Shown piece after piece: positions 12,490 to 14,745 of a stretch of DNA of 14,745 nucleotides (its first letter is position 1; the number at the start of each line of letters is the position of its first letter). The DNA lies in the NCBI GenBank assembly GCA_903921965.1, contig CAIXSE010000230.1:1-14745 (forward strand). Reading direction: 5' to 3'. The translations under genes were made by a program, and so were the position numbers. The notes under the pieces were generated by a model. That model saw nothing but the letters and a program-made list of their open reading frames with translations, did no database searches and was not told the origin of the DNA. This DNA comes from an uncultured Thermoleophilia bacterium. GTDB lineage: Bacteria; Actinomycetota; Thermoleophilia; UBA2241.

Positions 12490-12541
12490 CAGCGGGCTCA
12501 CAGCGGGCTCTGCGATCCACAGCGGGCTCACAGCGGACTCA
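12490..12541 (+). promoter_or_regulatory. Four 11-bp direct repeats, likely OmpR-family regulator binding sites
   Basis: CAGCGGGCTCA-type units occur at 12490-12500, 12501-12511 (last base T), 12520-12530 and 12531-12541 (CAGCGGACTCA). Within each pair the period is exactly 11 bp, about one helical turn, and the pairs are 30 bp apart, about three turns. Head-to-tail half-sites with this spacing are typical of OmpR/PhoB-type dimers. They end 52 bases before the response regulator ATG, so autoregulation and control of the divergent glycosyltransferase are plausible. Confidence 0.6.
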
Positions 12542-12593
12542 CCGGGTCGCCCCAGCCGGTCTTGAGAGAGTCCCCTCGACAGGAGGTGACCCG

Positions 12594-13304
12594 ATGAGCA
12601 AGACCCAGGCCAAACTGCGGATCCTCGTGGTGGACGACGAGCCGTCCATCGTGGACGCCGTCGGCATGTCCCTGCGCTACGAAGGGTTCGAGGTGGACGA
12701 GGCGGGGACGGGGCGGGCGGCCCTCGACGCAGTCGAGCAGCGCCCGCCCGACCTCATCGTCCTCGACATCATGCTCCCGGACTTCGACGGGCTCGAGGTC
12801 ACACGCCGCCTGCGCGCCCGCGGCGTGCACACGCCGGTCCTCTTCCTCACCGCCAGGGACGCGGTCGAGGACAAGGTCGCCGGCCTCACCGTCGGCGGCG
12901 ACGACTACGTGACCAAGCCGTTCGCCCTGGCCGAGATCGTCGCCCGAGCCCGCGCGATCCTGCGTCGCACCCTGGGCGACCAGCACGACGACGGCGTGCT
13001 CCGCTTCGCCGACGTCGAGCTCGACGAGAACGCCCACGAGGTGCGCCGCGCCGGCAACCAGATCCAGCTCACGGCCACCGAGTTCAACGTCCTGCGCTTC
13101 TTCCTGCTCAACCCCCGCCAGGTGCTGAGCAAGACGCAGATCCTTGACAACGTCTGGCACTACGACTTCGGCGGCGACGGCAACGTCGTCGAGACCTACG
13201 TGGGCTATCTGCGCCGCAAGCTCGACGCCTTCGGCCCGCCGCTCATCCACACCATCCGGCTGGTCGGTTACATCCTCCGCGACGACGGTCCGGCCGGGGC
13301 CTGA
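12594..13304 (+). CDS. OmpR-family two-component response regulator
   Basis: This 236-residue regulator has a receiver domain (about 8-122) with the acidic pair Asp14-Asp15, phospho-acceptor Asp58 (LIVLDIMLPD), Thr86 (LFLTARD) and Lys108 (DDYVTKPF). A winged-helix DNA-binding domain follows (about 136-232) with LTATEFNVLRFFLLNP, VLSKTQILDNVW and VETYVGYLRRKLD. It resembles actinobacterial TcrX/TrcR/MprA-type regulators, and the target genes are unknown. The ATG at 12594 follows AGGAGGTGACCCG and is preferred to the longer open frame from 12441. The kinase gene starts 12 bases after its stop. Repeats upstream suggest autoregulation. Confidence 0.93.
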   Translation: MSKTQAKLRILVVDDEPSIVDAVGMSLRYEGFEVDEAGTGRAALDAVEQRPPDLIVLDIMLPDFDGLEVTRRLRARGVHTPVLFLTARDAVEDKVAGLTVGGDDYVTKPFALAEIVARARAILRRTLGDQHDDGVLRFADVELDENAHEVRRAGNQIQLTATEFNVLRFFLLNPRQVLSKTQILDNVWHYDFGGDGNVVETYVGYLRRKLDAFGPPLIHTIRLVGYILRDDGPAGA

Positions 13305-13316
13305 GGACGCCGGTCC

Positions 13317-14745
13317 GTGTCGCTGCGCGTCCGCCTGCTGCTGGCCGTCGGGGCCGTCGCCCTGGTGGCGCTCCTCGCCGCCGACGTGGCGACCTACTAC
13401 TCGCTGCGCTCGTCGCTGTTCGGGCGCGCGGACGAGACCCTGGCCGTCATCCAGCACGCCGTCGAGCGCTCGCTGATCGACGGACCGGGCGCGAAGCCGC
13501 CGGGCGGCACCGGGGCGACGCAGACGGCCCCGGCGGGCGCAGCCTCAGCCGGGGCCGCGACGGGCGCCCTCGCGGGCACCGCCGACGGCACGCCCGGCGC
13601 CACGAGCGAGACCACGCCGGCGGCTTCGCCGCAGCTCCCCGACACCATCATGCATATCGCGCCCGGCACCTTCGTGCAGGTCCGCTCTGCAAGCGGCACG
13701 CCGATCTCCGGCCAGGTCCAGCCCGCCTCGCTGCCCGGCGGCACGCAGTACACGCCGGAGCTGCCGGCCACCATCGCCGGCCTCGACGCGCTGCGCGGGA
13801 CGGCGGTCTTCCCCACGGCGTTCCCCACCGCGAGACCGTCACCGGGCGCCGAGCGGCCACCGCAGCCGCCGGGCGTCTCCTTCACCACCACGGCGGTCGA
13901 ATCCGGCGGCCCGCACTTCCGCGTGCGCGCCTCGCTCCTCCCCGGCGGTGAGCAGCTCATCATCGCCACGCCGCTCACGGAGACGTACACCACCCTCAAC
14001 CGCCTGCTCGTCGTCGAGGTCGTCGTCACCGTCGTCGCCCTCGCCGCGGCGATGCTCCTGGGCTGGTGGCTGGTGCGCGTCGGCCTTCGCCCGCTGGCCG
14101 ACGTCGAGCGCACCGCCGAGGCCATCGCCGACGGCGAGCTCCACCAGCGCGTCGCCGTGGACCACCCGAAGACCGAGGTCGGACGCCTCGCGACCGTGCT
14201 CAACACCATGCTGGGCCGCATCCAGGAAGCCTTCGCCGAGCGCGACGAGACCGAGGCCGAGCTGCGCGAATCCGAGGACCGCATGCGACGGTTCGTCGGC
14301 GACGCGTCTCACGAACTGCGCACACCGCTCGCCGCCGTCTCCGCCTACGCCGAACTGCTGGACAACGACGTCGTGGACACCGAGGAGGACCGCGAGCGCG
14401 TCGTCGACAACATCCGCGACGAGACCGCCCGCATGGGCACGCTCGTCCAGGACCTGCTGCTGCTCGCGCGCATGGACGAGGGCCGGCCGATGACCTGCGA
14501 GCCGACGGAGCTGGTCTCGCTGGTCGCCGACACGATCCACGCCGCGACCACCGTCGGCCCCGAGTGGCCGGTCACGCTGCAGGCCGGGCAGCCCGTCGAG
14601 GTGTGCGGCGACCGCGAGAAACTCCGCCAGGTGGTCGCCAACCTGCTGGGCAACGTGCGCATGCACACGCCGGCCGGCACGCGCACGGTCGTCACCGTGC
14701 GCGAGGACGCCGGCGCCCCTGGCGGCCCCGGCCCGGCCGGCGCCG
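13317..14745 (+). CDS. Membrane sensor histidine kinase, partial (runs off the window end)
   Basis: The frame is open from the GTG at 13317 (GAGGA about nine bases upstream) to the last base, giving 476 residues and no stop. The layout is a first membrane helix (about 6-24), an extracytoplasmic sensor region (25-228) with an Ala/Gly/Thr-rich stretch at about 60-105, a second helix (230-254), a HAMP domain (about 255-305), a HisKA domain with GDASHELRTPL and phospho-acceptor His332, and the start of the ATPase domain with N-box DREKLRQVVANLLGN (Asn442). The G boxes lie beyond the window. It is the partner of the upstream regulator. The GTG is the first in-frame start that gives a short basic N-terminus and helix. 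The signal sensed is not evident. Confidence 0.9.
   Translation, partial: MSLRVRLLLAVGAVALVALLAADVATYYSLRSSLFGRADETLAVIQHAVERSLIDGPGAKPPGGTGATQTAPAGAASAGAATGALAGTADGTPGATSETTPAASPQLPDTIMHIAPGTFVQVRSASGTPISGQVQPASLPGGTQYTPELPATIAGLDALRGTAVFPTAFPTARPSPGAERPPQPPGVSFTTTAVESGGPHFRVRASLLPGGEQLIIATPLTETYTTLNRLLVVEVVVTVVALAAAMLLGWWLVRVGLRPLADVERTAEAIADGELHQRVAVDHPKTEVGRLATVLNTMLGRIQEAFAERDETEAELRESEDRMRRFVGDASHELRTPLAAVSAYAELLDNDVVDTEEDRERVVDNIRDETARMGTLVQDLLLLARMDEGRPMTCEPTELVSLVADTIHAATTVGPEWPVTLQAGQPVEVCGDREKLRQVVANLLGNVRMHTPAGTRTVVTVREDAGAPGGPGPAGA

Larger units (their letters stand above)
12274..12593. other. Divergent intergenic region between glycosyltransferase and response regulator genes
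   Basis: These 320 bases contain the ribosome binding sites of both genes, a 27-bp direct repeat pair around a hairpin (12293-12390), and the four 11-bp repeats (12490-12541). TACCCT at 12482-12487 could be a plus-strand -10 just ahead of the repeats but lacks a clear -35. No gene is seen; the frame open from 12441 reads into the regulator but has no good start before 12594. Confidence 0.5.

Overview
This is a high-GC (about 70% or more) bacterial window with strong GC bias at third codon positions, AGGAGG-type ribosome binding sites and frequent GTG starts. That style, the OmpR/HAMP two-component pair and the family-39 glycosyltransferase suggest an actinobacterium, perhaps one of the deep-branching high-GC lineages such as Thermoleophilia. 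The taxonomic placement is inference only.

Layout. (1) 107-1213 (+) encodes an agmatine deiminase, followed by an unrecognised 188-residue protein (1268-1834, +). Two strong GC hairpins (1782-1821 and 1835-1863) separate these from a convergent 90-residue unknown protein (1876-2148, -). (2) 2372-9833 (-) is one tightly packed, apparently single-transcript RiPP (ribosomally synthesised, post-translationally modified peptide) locus. In transcription order it holds five paralogous Nif11-leader precursor genes (9833 down to 7946), a YcaO-domain protein (7939-5960), a radical SAM/SPASM enzyme (5940-4510) and a B12-binding radical SAM enzyme of the RiPP maturation type (4513-2372). A TTGACA-containing promoter candidate lies at 9960-9987. 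(3) 10126-12273 (-) encodes a family-39-type membrane glycosyltransferase with a Gly-rich tail. It is divergent from an OmpR-family response regulator (12594-13304, +) and a sensor histidine kinase (13317 to the window end, +, cut off). The 320-bp divergent intergenic region holds a 27-bp direct repeat flanking a hairpin, and four 11-bp direct repeats that look like response-regulator half-sites.

The notable system is the RiPP locus. Every precursor has a nearly invariant 77-residue Nif11-like leader ending in AGG (a double-glycine cleavage site), followed by a short core built from 2-4 copies of the unit (H)-C-G-x-T-H-E-x-E. There are 15 units over the five genes, with the residue after CG (F, L, S, K, W, V, Y) and the residue between the two Glu varying. 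The YcaO protein resembles the E. coli YcaO type rather than an obvious azoline cyclodehydratase with an E1-like partner. The SPASM enzyme has the cysteine pattern of the SCIFF-maturase/QhpD group, which makes Cys thioether crosslinks. The third enzyme belongs to the B12-type RiPP radical SAM family. I infer that each CGxTHExE unit is multiply modified (possible thioether, backbone or side-chain change by YcaO, possible C-methylation), giving a family of bead-like peptides rich in potential metal ligands. No transporter, leader peptidase, E1-like or TfuA partner is in the window.
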